In this document: positions 54,906 through 62,975 of the stretch, one piece after another
Position numbering within the stretch: the first letter of the stretch is position 1
Layout: every line of letters starts with the position of its first letter
From: Allomuricauda sp. NBRC 101325
Lineage (GTDB): Bacteria; Bacteroidota; Bacteroidia; Flavobacteriales; Flavobacteriaceae
Reading direction: 5' to 3'
Assembly: GCF_030268205.1 (NCBI RefSeq)
Contig: NZ_BSQF01000001.1
Span: 1,470,649-1,534,648 of the forward strand
Length of the DNA stretch: 64,000 nt
The notes under the pieces: model-generated
The model's input: the letters and a program-made list of their open reading frames with translations, nothing else
What the model was told of the DNA's origin: nothing
The model's database searches: none
Made by a program: the position numbers and the translations under genes

Positions 54906-57900
54906 GTGAGAAAACTTATTGCGTATTTTATCAAATACCACATGGCAGTGAATGTCTTTATTTTGGCATTTGTTGTATTTGGTATCGTAGGGATGTTTTC
55001 GTTAAAATCATCGTTCTTTCCATTGAACGAAGCTCGAAACATTTCAATTGCCATAACCTATCCCGGAGCCTCTCCCCAAGAAATTGAAGAGGGAATAGTG
55101 CTCAAGATCGAGGACAACCTTAAAGGTTTACAGGGTGTGGAGCGGGTAACTTCCACCTCAAGGGAAAATAGCGGAACCATTAATGTGGAGATCGAAAAAG
55201 ATCGGAACGTTGATTTTATGCTATTGGAGGTGAAAAATGCAGTGGACAGGGTACCCACCTTTCCGACAGGCATGGAACCTTTGGTCGTTGCAAAACAAGA
55301 ACCGGTGCGTCCCACCATTAGTTTTGCCGTTAGTGGAAAAGACATTCCATTGGCTACCCTAAAACAAATTGGAAGACAAATAGAGAATGATCTACGTGCC
55401 ATTGACGGAATCTCCCAGATTCAAGTGGCGGGATATCCAGATGAGGAAATCGAGATCGCAGTAGATGAAGATCGTTTGTTGGCCTACAACGTTTCGTTCA
55501 GCGAAGTAGCCAATGCCGTTGCCAATGCCAATATTTTGGTGACCGGGGGTAACATTAAAACCTCTACCGAAGAATATTTGATCAGAGCGAACAACCGTTC
55601 CTATTACGGGGATGAACTTTCCCATATAGTGGTGCGTGGTGACTCTGATGGCCGTTCGGTGCGATTGATGGATGTAGCCACCATAAGAGATCGTTTCTCT
55701 GAGACCCCAAATGCTTCTTATTTTAATGATGAGTTGGCGGTTAATATTACCATTACGAGTACCAATACCGAAGATTTGTTGGAATCTTCAGATAGGGTAA
55801 AGGAATATATTGAAGATTTCAACGAGCGCTACACCAATGTGCAGTTGGACATTATAGACGATCGTTCCATCACACTTACTCAAAGAACCGAATTGCTAAC
55901 CGAGAATGCCATTGTGGGTATGATCTTGGTTTTGATTTTCCTATCCCTATTCTTGAATACTAGATTGGCGTTTTGGGTGGCCTTTGGATTGCCCATCGCT
56001 TTCTTGGGAATGTTCATTTTTGCCCCGATGTTCAATGTGACCATTAATGTGTTGTCCCTCTTCGGGATGATCATTGTTATCGGTATTCTGGTAGATGATG
56101 GTATTGTAATTGCGGAGAATATTTACCAACATTATGAAGACGGTAAATCGCCGATCAAGGCAGCTTTGGATGGAACCATGGAAGTAATTCCGCCGATTCT
56201 TTCTGCCATAATCACGACCATTTTGGCCTTTTCCATTTTCTTGCACTTGGATAGTAGGATTGGTGAGTTTTTTGGTGAAGTATCGGTAATCGTTATTTTA
56301 ACGTTGGTTGTCTCACTAGTGGAAGCTTTGATTATTTTGCCTGCCCACTTGGCGCATTCCAAGGCACTGCATCCCCAAGACGATAAACCGAAAACAGGAA
56401 TAGCCAAAGTCTTTGCCGAATTAAGGGCGATCAATAGGTTTGGTGATAAAATCATGAACTTTATGAGGGATAAATGGTATGCTCCTGCATTGCACTATAC
56501 CCTTAAATATAAAGTTTTCACTTTTTCCTTGTTCTTTATGGGCTTGGTGTTGACCCTGGGGTCCATTGGTGGTGGAATTATCCGTACCTCCTTCTTCCCT
56601 CAGGTTGCCAGTGATCAAGTGTCCATACAGTTGACCATGCCAAACGGTACCAACGAAAAAGTGACCGATTCCATTATAAGTTTAATTCAGGATAAAGCAC
56701 GAATAGTGAACCAAGAGCTTTCCGATAAATACCTTCAAGGCACGGATAAAATGCTTTTTGTGAACATGATCAAAAACTTGGGGCCTGGTTCATCTGCTGC
56801 AAGATTGGAAATAAATTTATTGCCTGGTGAGGAACGCCCCGATGGAATTCGTTCCGATATGGTTACAGGTCGACTAAGGGAATTGGTTGGACCAGTGGCA
56901 GGTGTGGAAAGTTTGATATTTGGATCAGGTGGAAACTTTGGAGGAAGTCCGGTTTCAGTTTCGCTTTTAGGGAACAATATTCAAGAACTCAAGGCGGCCA
57001 AAGAGGAATTGAAACAAGCCATGTTGAGCAATTCAAACCTTAAGGATGTTACCGACAATGATCCGGCAGGTATCAAGGAAATCCGTTTGCAGCTAAAAGA
57101 AAATGCCTATTTGTTGGGATTGGACCTTCGTACTGTAATGAATCAAGTAAGATCGGGATTCTTTGGTGCACAGGCGCAACGTTTTCAAAGAGGACAGGAT
57201 GAGATTCGTGTTTGGGTGCGTTACGATAGAGAAAATAGATCTTCCATTTCCGATTTGGATGAAATGCGGATCTTGGCACCAAGTGGTGACCGAATCCCGT
57301 TGAAAGAAATTGCCACCTATACCATCCAAAGAGGGGATGTGGCCATCAACCACTTGGAAGGAAGAAGGGAAATTCAAGTTTCGGCAGATTTAACCGATCC
57401 AGAAACAACCAGTGGTACCGACGCCATGGGATGGATTAGGACTGAGGTAATGCCGGAGATCACATCAAAATACCCATCCATTTCCCCATCATATGAAGGG
57501 CAAAATAGAGAGGCCAATAAATTGTTCGGGTCCCTTGGTTTTGTGGGGCCAGTGGTATTGTTCTTGATTTTCATCACAATAGCCTTTACCTTCAGAAGTA
57601 TCAGTCAACCCCTATTGTTGATATTGATGGTGCCATTTAGCCTAACGGCGGTTGCTTGGGGACATTGGATTCACGGTTTCCCTATCAACATTCTTTCCAT
57701 GTTGGGTATCATCGCATTGGTCGGGATTATGGTAAACGATGGTTTGGTGCTTATAGGTAAGTTCAACAGTAACCTAGTTGCTGGAATGACCTTTAATGAG
57801 GCAATTTATGAGGCAGGACGTGCCCGTTTTAGAGCTATTTTCCTAACCTCCGCAACCACCATTGCTGGTTTGGCCCCATTGTTATTGGAAAAAAGCCGTC

Positions 57901-58202
57901 AAGCACAGTTCTTAAAACCAATGGCCATTTCCATCGCCTATGGTATCGCTTTTGCCACCGTATTGACCCTTTTGATGCTACCATTGTTCCTTTCCTTTGG
58001 AAATGCCGTTAAAGTGGCAGCCAAACGTTTGTGGACCGGTGAAAAGGTAACTGCTGAAGAGGTAGAAAGGGCCATTCGCGAAAAGCATGAAGAGGACCAA
58101 ATGAATGAAGATGATTTTGGAGGTATCAATGGAACAAGCTACGAGAACGACACAGAAAATGATGACCACGAAACTTCAAAAGTTGTAGAAGAGACCGCAT
58201 AA
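54906..58202 (+). CDS. RND efflux permease (AcrB/HAE1-like)
   Basis: Proton-driven inner-membrane pump of 1098 residues with two six-helix halves and two large periplasmic loops. Seen: TM4 motif GIVVDDGI-like (IGILVDDGIVIAEN), and the repeated GASPQEIEEGI and IMVNDGLVLIGK segments typical of the HAE1 group. GTG start at 54906. The C terminus carries an acidic tail of about 40 residues. The stop shares its last base with the start of the channel gene (TAATG). Substrate is unknown. Confidence 0.93.
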   Translation: MRKLIAYFIKYHMAVNVFILAFVVFGIVGMFSLKSSFFPLNEARNISIAITYPGASPQEIEEGIVLKIEDNLKGLQGVERVTSTSRENSGTINVEIEKDRNVDFMLLEVKNAVDRVPTFPTGMEPLVVAKQEPVRPTISFAVSGKDIPLATLKQIGRQIENDLRAIDGISQIQVAGYPDEEIEIAVDEDRLLAYNVSFSEVANAVANANILVTGGNIKTSTEEYLIRANNRSYYGDELSHIVVRGDSDGRSVRLMDVATIRDRFSETPNASYFNDELAVNITITSTNTEDLLESSDRVKEYIEDFNERYTNVQLDIIDDRSITLTQRTELLTENAIVGMILVLIFLSLFLNTRLAFWVAFGLPIAFLGMFIFAPMFNVTINVLSLFGMIIVIGILVDDGIVIAENIYQHYEDGKSPIKAALDGTMEVIPPILSAIITTILAFSIFLHLDSRIGEFFGEVSVIVILTLVVSLVEALIILPAHLAHSKALHPQDDKPKTGIAKVFAELRAINRFGDKIMNFMRDKWYAPALHYTLKYKVFTFSLFFMGLVLTLGSIGGGIIRTSFFPQVASDQVSIQLTMPNGTNEKVTDSIISLIQDKARIVNQELSDKYLQGTDKMLFVNMIKNLGPGSSAARLEINLLPGEERPDGIRSDMVTGRLRELVGPVAGVESLIFGSGGNFGGSPVSVSLLGNNIQELKAAKEELKQAMLSNSNLKDVTDNDPAGIKEIRLQLKENAYLLGLDLRTVMNQVRSGFFGAQAQRFQRGQDEIRVWVRYDRENRSSISDLDEMRILAPSGDRIPLKEIATYTIQRGDVAINHLEGRREIQVSADLTDPETTSGTDAMGWIRTEVMPEITSKYPSISPSYEGQNREANKLFGSLGFVGPVVLFLIFITIAFTFRSISQPLLLILMVPFSLTAVAWGHWIHGFPINILSMLGIIALVGIMVNDGLVLIGKFNSNLVAGMTFNEAIYEAGRARFRAIFLTSATTIAGLAPLLLEKSRQAQFLKPMAISIAYGIAFATVLTLLMLPLFLSFGNAVKVAAKRLWTGEKVTAEEVERAIREKHEEDQMNEDDFGGINGTSYENDTENDDHETSKVVEETA

Positions 58203-59527
58203 TGAAAAATACTTTTTATACTACAATCCTAGTTTTTATGTTGGTTGGTCAGTGGGCCATGGCTCAAGACCAGATATTAACAAAACAAGAGGCAATCAAT
58301 TTGATTTTGGAGAACAACTTGGGAATTCAGGTTGCTAAAAACTCCCAATTGATTGACGAAAACAACGCTGGAATATTAAACTCTGGTTATTTGCCCACTT
58401 TAAGTGGCGTAGCTGGCGGGACCATTGATAAACAAAACTCTGAAGGGGTTTTGGCCAACGGCGATACCAGAACGGCCGAAGGGGCTGAAACCAGAAGGTA
58501 CAATGCCTCTGTGAGCCTTAACTACACTTTGTTCGATGGTTTAGGAAGGTATTACGATTATAAAAGCTTTAAAGAACGCTCCCAACAATCCGAATTGGAG
58601 GTACGACAAACCATTGAAACCACTATTCTTCAGTTGTTTTCAGTGTATTACGAAGTAGCTCGATTGACCGAGCAGACCACTACCTTGGAACAGGCCTTGG
58701 AAATTTCCAAAGACCGATTGACTCGTGCCAAATACCAATTTGAGTTTGGACAAAATACGGGATTGGATGTATTGAACGCAGAAGTGGATATCAATACCGA
58801 TAGCATCAATTTGTTGAACTCAAGGCAAATGTTGCGCAACACCATGAGGGATTTGAACCTTATTCTGAACAGGGAATTGGCCACCCAATTTGCAGCGGAC
58901 ACAACGGTAAATTTTGTGCCAGGTCTACAAATGGAAAATATGCAATTGGAAGCCAAGGAAAACAATGTTCGAATGCAGATCGTGGAAAAGGCCATCAATA
59001 TTAGTGATTACAACTATAAGGGCAGTAAAAGCGGTTATTTGCCTACCATTGGCTTAACAGGAACTTACGGTTGGAACGAGTCAACAAACAATAGCCCTTT
59101 GGCATTTACGCTTCAGAATACTTCTACGGGTGTAACGGGAGCGGTAAATTTAAGCTGGAACTTATTTGACGGTGGTCGGACTATCACAACTGTAAAGAAT
59201 GCCAAAATATCCTATGCCAACCAAGAACTGAACAAAAAGCAGATAGAACTGGAGGTAGAACGTGATATTCGAAATGCTTGGGACAGTTACACCAATGCCC
59301 TCTATGTGTTGGAAGTGCAGGAAAAGAACTTACAGACCAACATGAACAACTTTAACCGTACCGATGAACGTTACAAATTGGGACAGGTAACTTCCATTGA
59401 GTTCAGACAGGCCCAATTAAACCTATTGAATGCGGTGTTGGCGAAAAGTCAGGCTAAGTACAATGCAAAGATTGCCGAGTTGCAAATGTTGCAGATCAGT
59501 GGACAATTGCTTAATGTAGAATTTTAG
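58202..59527 (+). CDS. TolC-family outer-membrane channel of the second RND system
   Basis: 441 residues with a signal peptide (1-22, ending AMAQ) and two OEP repeats of long helices and beta strands; typical segments are YDYKSFKERSQQSELEV and YKLGQVTSIEFRQAQLN in family order. Completes a tripartite adaptor-pump-channel operon, overlapping the pump stop by one base. Three bases separate it from the CPXCG gene. Confidence 0.92.
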   Translation: MKNTFYTTILVFMLVGQWAMAQDQILTKQEAINLILENNLGIQVAKNSQLIDENNAGILNSGYLPTLSGVAGGTIDKQNSEGVLANGDTRTAEGAETRRYNASVSLNYTLFDGLGRYYDYKSFKERSQQSELEVRQTIETTILQLFSVYYEVARLTEQTTTLEQALEISKDRLTRAKYQFEFGQNTGLDVLNAEVDINTDSINLLNSRQMLRNTMRDLNLILNRELATQFAADTTVNFVPGLQMENMQLEAKENNVRMQIVEKAINISDYNYKGSKSGYLPTIGLTGTYGWNESTNNSPLAFTLQNTSTGVTGAVNLSWNLFDGGRTITTVKNAKISYANQELNKKQIELEVERDIRNAWDSYTNALYVLEVQEKNLQTNMNNFNRTDERYKLGQVTSIEFRQAQLNLLNAVLAKSQAKYNAKIAELQMLQISGQLLNVEF

Positions 59528-59530
59528 GCC

Positions 59531-59713
59531 ATGTACGAGCATTTCTTCCAATGTCCGTATTGTTGGGAAGAAATCTCTTTTTTGTTGGATGCTTCGGTTC
59601 GCCAACAAACCTATGTGGAAGATTGCGAAGTGTGTTGCAACCCCATTGAAGTAACTGCTAAATTTGAAAATGAAGAACTTGTTTTGTTCGACGTAAACGA
59701 ATTGGGCCAGTAG
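59531..59713 (+). CDS. CPXCG-motif cysteine-rich small protein
   Basis: 60-residue acidic protein with CPYC near residue 8 and CEVC/C near 34-38, a probable zinc ribbon of the CPXCG family. Function unknown. Starts three bases after the channel gene, so it is probably cotranscribed with the efflux operon, but similar genes occur in many contexts. Its stop is one base from that of the convergent GH16 gene. Confidence 0.85.
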   Translation: MYEHFFQCPYCWEEISFLLDASVRQQTYVEDCEVCCNPIEVTAKFENEELVLFDVNELGQ

Positions 59714-59714
59714 C

Positions 59715-60566
59715 TTATTGATAAATTCTAACGTAGTCAATTTCAAAAGAATCCTGTGTAAAAGTTTCGGGAACTTCCCCGCCCAAATTTCCGCCAAGGG
59801 CCAAATTCAAGATCAGGTAATGGTCATGATTGAATGGCTTGTCTTTGGAATTTGGTAGTTCGTGTACCATTTTTCCATCCACAAAGGTTTTAATGGATGC
59901 TGAAGTCCACTCCATGGTAAAAACATGAAATCCACTCTCGTTTTCCAGAAAAGCTAGGGTTCCACCCTCATTTTTATACACCTTCGAATTTAAATCCCCC
60001 CAATGAAAATGGGAAATTGTACTGTTTTTGTCCCATCCTGTTTGTTCCAAAATATCAATTTCTCCGCATAAGGGCCATCCGACTTTTCCGAATTGGTCCC
60101 CAAAATAATTGCCAGTTTCATTAACATCAACACCCAAAGTCCATATGGCAGGCCAAGTTCCGGCTGAGGTGGGTAGTTTGGCTCGAACTTCCACTTTTCC
60201 ATAAGTGAAGGCGAATTTCGCATTCATCCGAGCTGAAGTATAACCCTTGGTCGAATTTTGTGTGGTATAGTTTTCTTTATAGGCATTGATCTTTAAAGTG
60301 CCATCGCTCACGAATGAATTTTTTTCCCTGTCCGTGTAATGTTGCAGTTCGTCGTTGTACCACCCACCATTATTTGGGGGTATGGTTTGATGGTGCCATT
60401 TGCTTGTATCTGGCTTTCCATTATTATCAAATTCATCAGAAAAGACAAGCTGGGTAAATGGTTCTTGATTTTGGCTGAAGTATGTGTCTTCTGATTGTGG
60501 CAAACAAAAACCGATCAGAATTAGGGAGGTAAGTAAAGCTTTCAAAACGAAATATTTAATGTGCAC
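59715..60566 (-). CDS. Exported glycoside hydrolase family 16 (beta-glucanase/laminarinase-like)
   Basis: 283 residues with an export signal (about 1-24) and one GH16 jelly-roll domain. Seen: catalytic EIDILE (nucleophile Glu, Asp, acid/base Glu), WPAIWTLG, the substrate-site HFHWGD and the C-terminal DYVRIYQ typical of laminarinase-like GH16. The E-x-D-x-x-E form without the extra Met insertion marks 1,3-beta-glucanases. GTG start at 60566. No binding module or T9SS signal. It probably cleaves laminarin-type algal glucan, in keeping with a marine lifestyle. Confidence 0.92.
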   Translation of the reverse strand: MHIKYFVLKALLTSLILIGFCLPQSEDTYFSQNQEPFTQLVFSDEFDNNGKPDTSKWHHQTIPPNNGGWYNDELQHYTDREKNSFVSDGTLKINAYKENYTTQNSTKGYTSARMNAKFAFTYGKVEVRAKLPTSAGTWPAIWTLGVDVNETGNYFGDQFGKVGWPLCGEIDILEQTGWDKNSTISHFHWGDLNSKVYKNEGGTLAFLENESGFHVFTMEWTSASIKTFVDGKMVHELPNSKDKPFNHDHYLILNLALGGNLGGEVPETFTQDSFEIDYVRIYQ

Positions 60567-60604
60567 TGAAAGCTACTAAAGAATTCTTATATATTGAAAA
60601 ATTG

Positions 60605-61816
60605 TCAAGAAGAAGCTGCTGCTGTATCTCGTTTTTTATCCAGTTTTTTTTGGGTCACAAAAATCGCAATACCGATCAATCCCCCAATGAGTGCGAGAAT
60701 AGAACCCACAACACTCGCATAGGTAACCTCCAACCCAAATACCATGGGCAAGCCACCCAAGTAGGCACCAGATGCATTTCCCATGTTAAATGCGCTTTGA
60801 TTCATGGAAGAACCCAGTTTTTCTGCACCCTTTGCCGCTTTAATAATGGCAATTTGAATAGGAGCGGTAACGGAAAATGTAATCACCCCTACTATAAAAC
60901 TTATAATATACACTGCTATTCCGCTAGATGCAAAAAGGGCGTTGCACAATAAAATGGTCGTCATGCTCAGCAAACTAATGACCACGGATTTTACTGGAGG
61001 AAAAATTTCCACCATTCGAGCTCCCAAAAAATTTCCCACAAACATTCCAGCACCTGCCACGATCATTACATAACCTACATTGGCCTCTGATAGTTGGGTT
61101 ACATTGATCACCAAAGGTGCAATATAACTGTACCATGCAAAGAATCCACCGGTTCCGATAGTAGTGAGGGCAATCAAGGCCCATAATTTTTTATTCTTTA
61201 ATCCCTCCGTGGCGCTTTGGTTGATATCGGTTCCTGTTTCCTCCAAAGATTGCACCGGCATCCAAAAATAAAGGCTGGATAAGGTCGCAATGCCTGCTAT
61301 TCCAACCAGTAAAAAAGAATACATCCAATGAAATTCCTGTCCGATGTACGTGCCTAAGGGTACTCCTAACATATTGGCAACGGTAAGGCCGGAAAACATT
61401 ACGGCCATGGCTTGGGCAGCCTTGCCAGGTTTGGCCAAATATCCAGAAACCACGGCTCCAATTCCAAAAAAGGCACCGTGCGGCATCCCGGATAAAAATC
61501 GGAACAACATCATAGTCCAATAATTCCCGGAGAAGGACGATAGGGTATTAAAAACGGTGAACCATAGCATTAAAAACAACAGGGTCTTTTTTGGTGTAAG
61601 CGTATGTGTTACCCTTGCCATCACTGGAGCACCAATAACAACACCCAATGCATAAATAGCAATAAAGTGCCCTGCCTTGGAGATGGAAATCTCCATGCTT
61701 TCGGCAATGTTCGGTAAGATCCCCATAATTACGAACTCGGTGAGTCCGATTCCGAATCCGCCGATTGCAAGAGATAATAATGCTTTTTTATTGGTTGAAT
61801 TGGTGTTGTTTTCCAA
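60605..61816 (-). CDS. MFS transporter, DHA1/AraJ-like sugar or drug exporter
   Basis: About 403 residues with twelve hydrophobic segments; features include GFGIGLTEFVIMGILP in TM1, the loop segment RVTHTLTPKKTL and the SGMPHGAFFGIG segment of the AraJ/YdhP group. No ATG is available at the N terminus: a TTG at 61837 overlaps a promoter-like box, so the TTG at 61816 is preferred. Substrate unknown; close relatives export arabinose polymers or drugs. Confidence 0.82.
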   Translation of the reverse strand: MENNTNSTNKKALLSLAIGGFGIGLTEFVIMGILPNIAESMEISISKAGHFIAIYALGVVIGAPVMARVTHTLTPKKTLLFLMLWFTVFNTLSSFSGNYWTMMLFRFLSGMPHGAFFGIGAVVSGYLAKPGKAAQAMAVMFSGLTVANMLGVPLGTYIGQEFHWMYSFLLVGIAGIATLSSLYFWMPVQSLEETGTDINQSATEGLKNKKLWALIALTTIGTGGFFAWYSYIAPLVINVTQLSEANVGYVMIVAGAGMFVGNFLGARMVEIFPPVKSVVISLLSMTTILLCNALFASSGIAVYIISFIVGVITFSVTAPIQIAIIKAAKGAEKLGSSMNQSAFNMGNASGAYLGGLPMVFGLEVTYASVVGSILALIGGLIGIAIFVTQKKLDKKRDTAAASS

Positions 61817-61834
61817 GCTGAGTTTATTAAACGG

Positions 61835-61868
61835 CAAAGGTACGCCGTAAAGCTCGAAATGAATGCAA
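61835..61868 (-). promoter_or_regulatory. Candidate promoter of the MFS gene (TTG ... TACCTTTG)
   Basis: On the minus strand a TTG at 61868-61866 and an exact TAnnTTTG box at 61842-61835 are separated by 23 bases, the upper end of normal spacing. The box covers the first candidate start codon at 61837, which supports the downstream TTG start at 61816. Confidence 0.45.
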
Positions 61869-61903
61869 TGATATTTGCTTAAATCTATTTAGGATTAACA
61901 GTA

Positions 61904-61992
61904 AAAACAGCCTTGATGGTCGGACTAATTCAAATACCTTCAAAAATGAAACAACTAATTCTGAAAAGATGGTAAACGTACAAGGCTGTTTT
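61904..61992. repeat. 12-bp perfect inverted repeat with 65-base spacer
   Basis: AAAACAGCCTTG at 61904-61915 is the exact reverse complement of CAAGGCTGTTTT at 61981-61992. Could fold into a stem in RNA or be the ends of a tiny mobile-element relic; no flanking target duplication was found. Confidence 0.6.
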
Positions 61993-62100
61993 GAAGACTA
62001 CTTCTACTGCACTGCCAAAGTACACATTGGGGATTGATATTTGGTAAATCCCAATCCGTCGTTACTTTTCCCGACCCACAAGAACTTTTTTTAAGAAAAA

Positions 62101-62130
62101 ATAAAAAGGCCCGCTCAAAAGAACGGGCCC
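62101..62130 (-). terminator. Intrinsic terminator of the SusD-locus transcript
   Basis: On the minus strand, nine-bp stem GGCCCGTTC / GAGCGGGCC (one G-T pair), TTTT loop, then TTTTTAT. It lies 23 bases after the stop of the trailing lipoprotein gene. Confidence 0.9.
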
Positions 62131-62152
62131 ATAACCAACCTAACACATGTGC

Positions 62153-62953
62153 TTAATTGATACAAGGTGAAGGGAAGGGTCCGAAGGGGCCCAAAACTTC
62201 TCCATCTGGAGTTTCAATGGTGTACACATGTTCTTCTTCAAATGCCCCACTGGTATATGAAATTACCAGTTCGGCGGTGCCTGCGGGAACATCGACCTCA
62301 AAAGTGGCCTCAGAACCAGCGGCAAAGGTGTAATTGGTAGCAACACCATCTATTTCAAAAGTTACAAATGCACCATCCCAACCATCGCCGAACAAATCCT
62401 CCATTTCAATGGTCCAGGTCCCAGGAATTGTTGTACCTGACATTGGCGAACATTTTACCAAAACAATAAAATTAAAGGCTTGCAATTGTTCGGGTTGTCC
62501 AGTGACCGTAGGACTAAAATTATCCACTGTTACCACTGATCCGTCCATGCCTGTGGCGGTGCCCAAAAAGCGGATAAAATCCCCTCCCGAAATATCATCG
62601 ACGGAAATGCCCAAGGCACTTGCCATTTCACTATATGGAATTGAGATGTCGCTTGGAAAATTGGTAATTGTGGTCAAGGCTATGGTGTCCGTAGAAACCC
62701 CGCCCAATTCCATGGTTACACTTAAGTCCCATGATGCCACATTGTTGCTGGGTGCGCTCACGGTTCCTGATAATGAGGAATTTGCAAGCTCACCTTTGGG
62801 TACAATGGATTCGTCCAATTTTATTCGAACATAAGGTGCCGCTGAATTTTCCAACTCGAATATGTTCAAAGGATTTTTATCGTCATCTTCACAAGCTGCC
62901 ATGAACAGAACAGCAAGAAAAAGACCGAGAATATATTTAGAAGTACTTTTCAT
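62153..62953 (-). CDS. Outer-membrane lipoprotein trailing a SusD-type gene, with GDGW module
   Basis: 266 residues from the ATG at 62953; an upstream in-frame start at 63043 would overlap the susD-like gene. Seen: lipobox FMAAC (Cys21) followed by EDDDKN, a signal for surface lipoproteins in Bacteroidota, a beta-rich central part, and a C-terminal module beginning TIEMEDLFGDGWDGA (about 190-266) like the DxxGDGW segments of some secreted proteins. In position it resembles SusE-like surface glycan-binding lipoproteins, but no sequence tie to SusE was recognised. The operon ends with the terminator at 62104. Confidence 0.75.
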   Translation of the reverse strand: MKSTSKYILGLFLAVLFMAACEDDDKNPLNIFELENSAAPYVRIKLDESIVPKGELANSSLSGTVSAPSNNVASWDLSVTMELGGVSTDTIALTTITNFPSDISIPYSEMASALGISVDDISGGDFIRFLGTATGMDGSVVTVDNFSPTVTGQPEQLQAFNFIVLVKCSPMSGTTIPGTWTIEMEDLFGDGWDGAFVTFEIDGVATNYTFAAGSEATFEVDVPAGTAELVISYTSGAFEEEHVYTIETPDGEVLGPFGPFPSPCIN

Positions 62954-62975
62954 TTGTATCGTTTTTAGGTGATTA

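Larger units (their letters stand above)
61838..62152. other. 315-base intergenic region with several possible RNA structures
   Basis: The only gene-free stretch over 300 bases. From left to right: MFS promoter, a perfect 12-bp inverted repeat (61904-61915 with 61981-61992), a hairpin TTGGGGATT / AATCCCAA (62027-62054), and the terminator of the upstream SusD-type transcript (62104-62129). A minus-strand ORF here (61955-62146) has no family features and crosses the terminator, so it is not called. Confidence 0.6.

Noticed and set aside
61955-62146. 63-codon minus-strand open frame in the long gap
   Set aside because: Crosses the terminator at 62104 and shows no family or export features.
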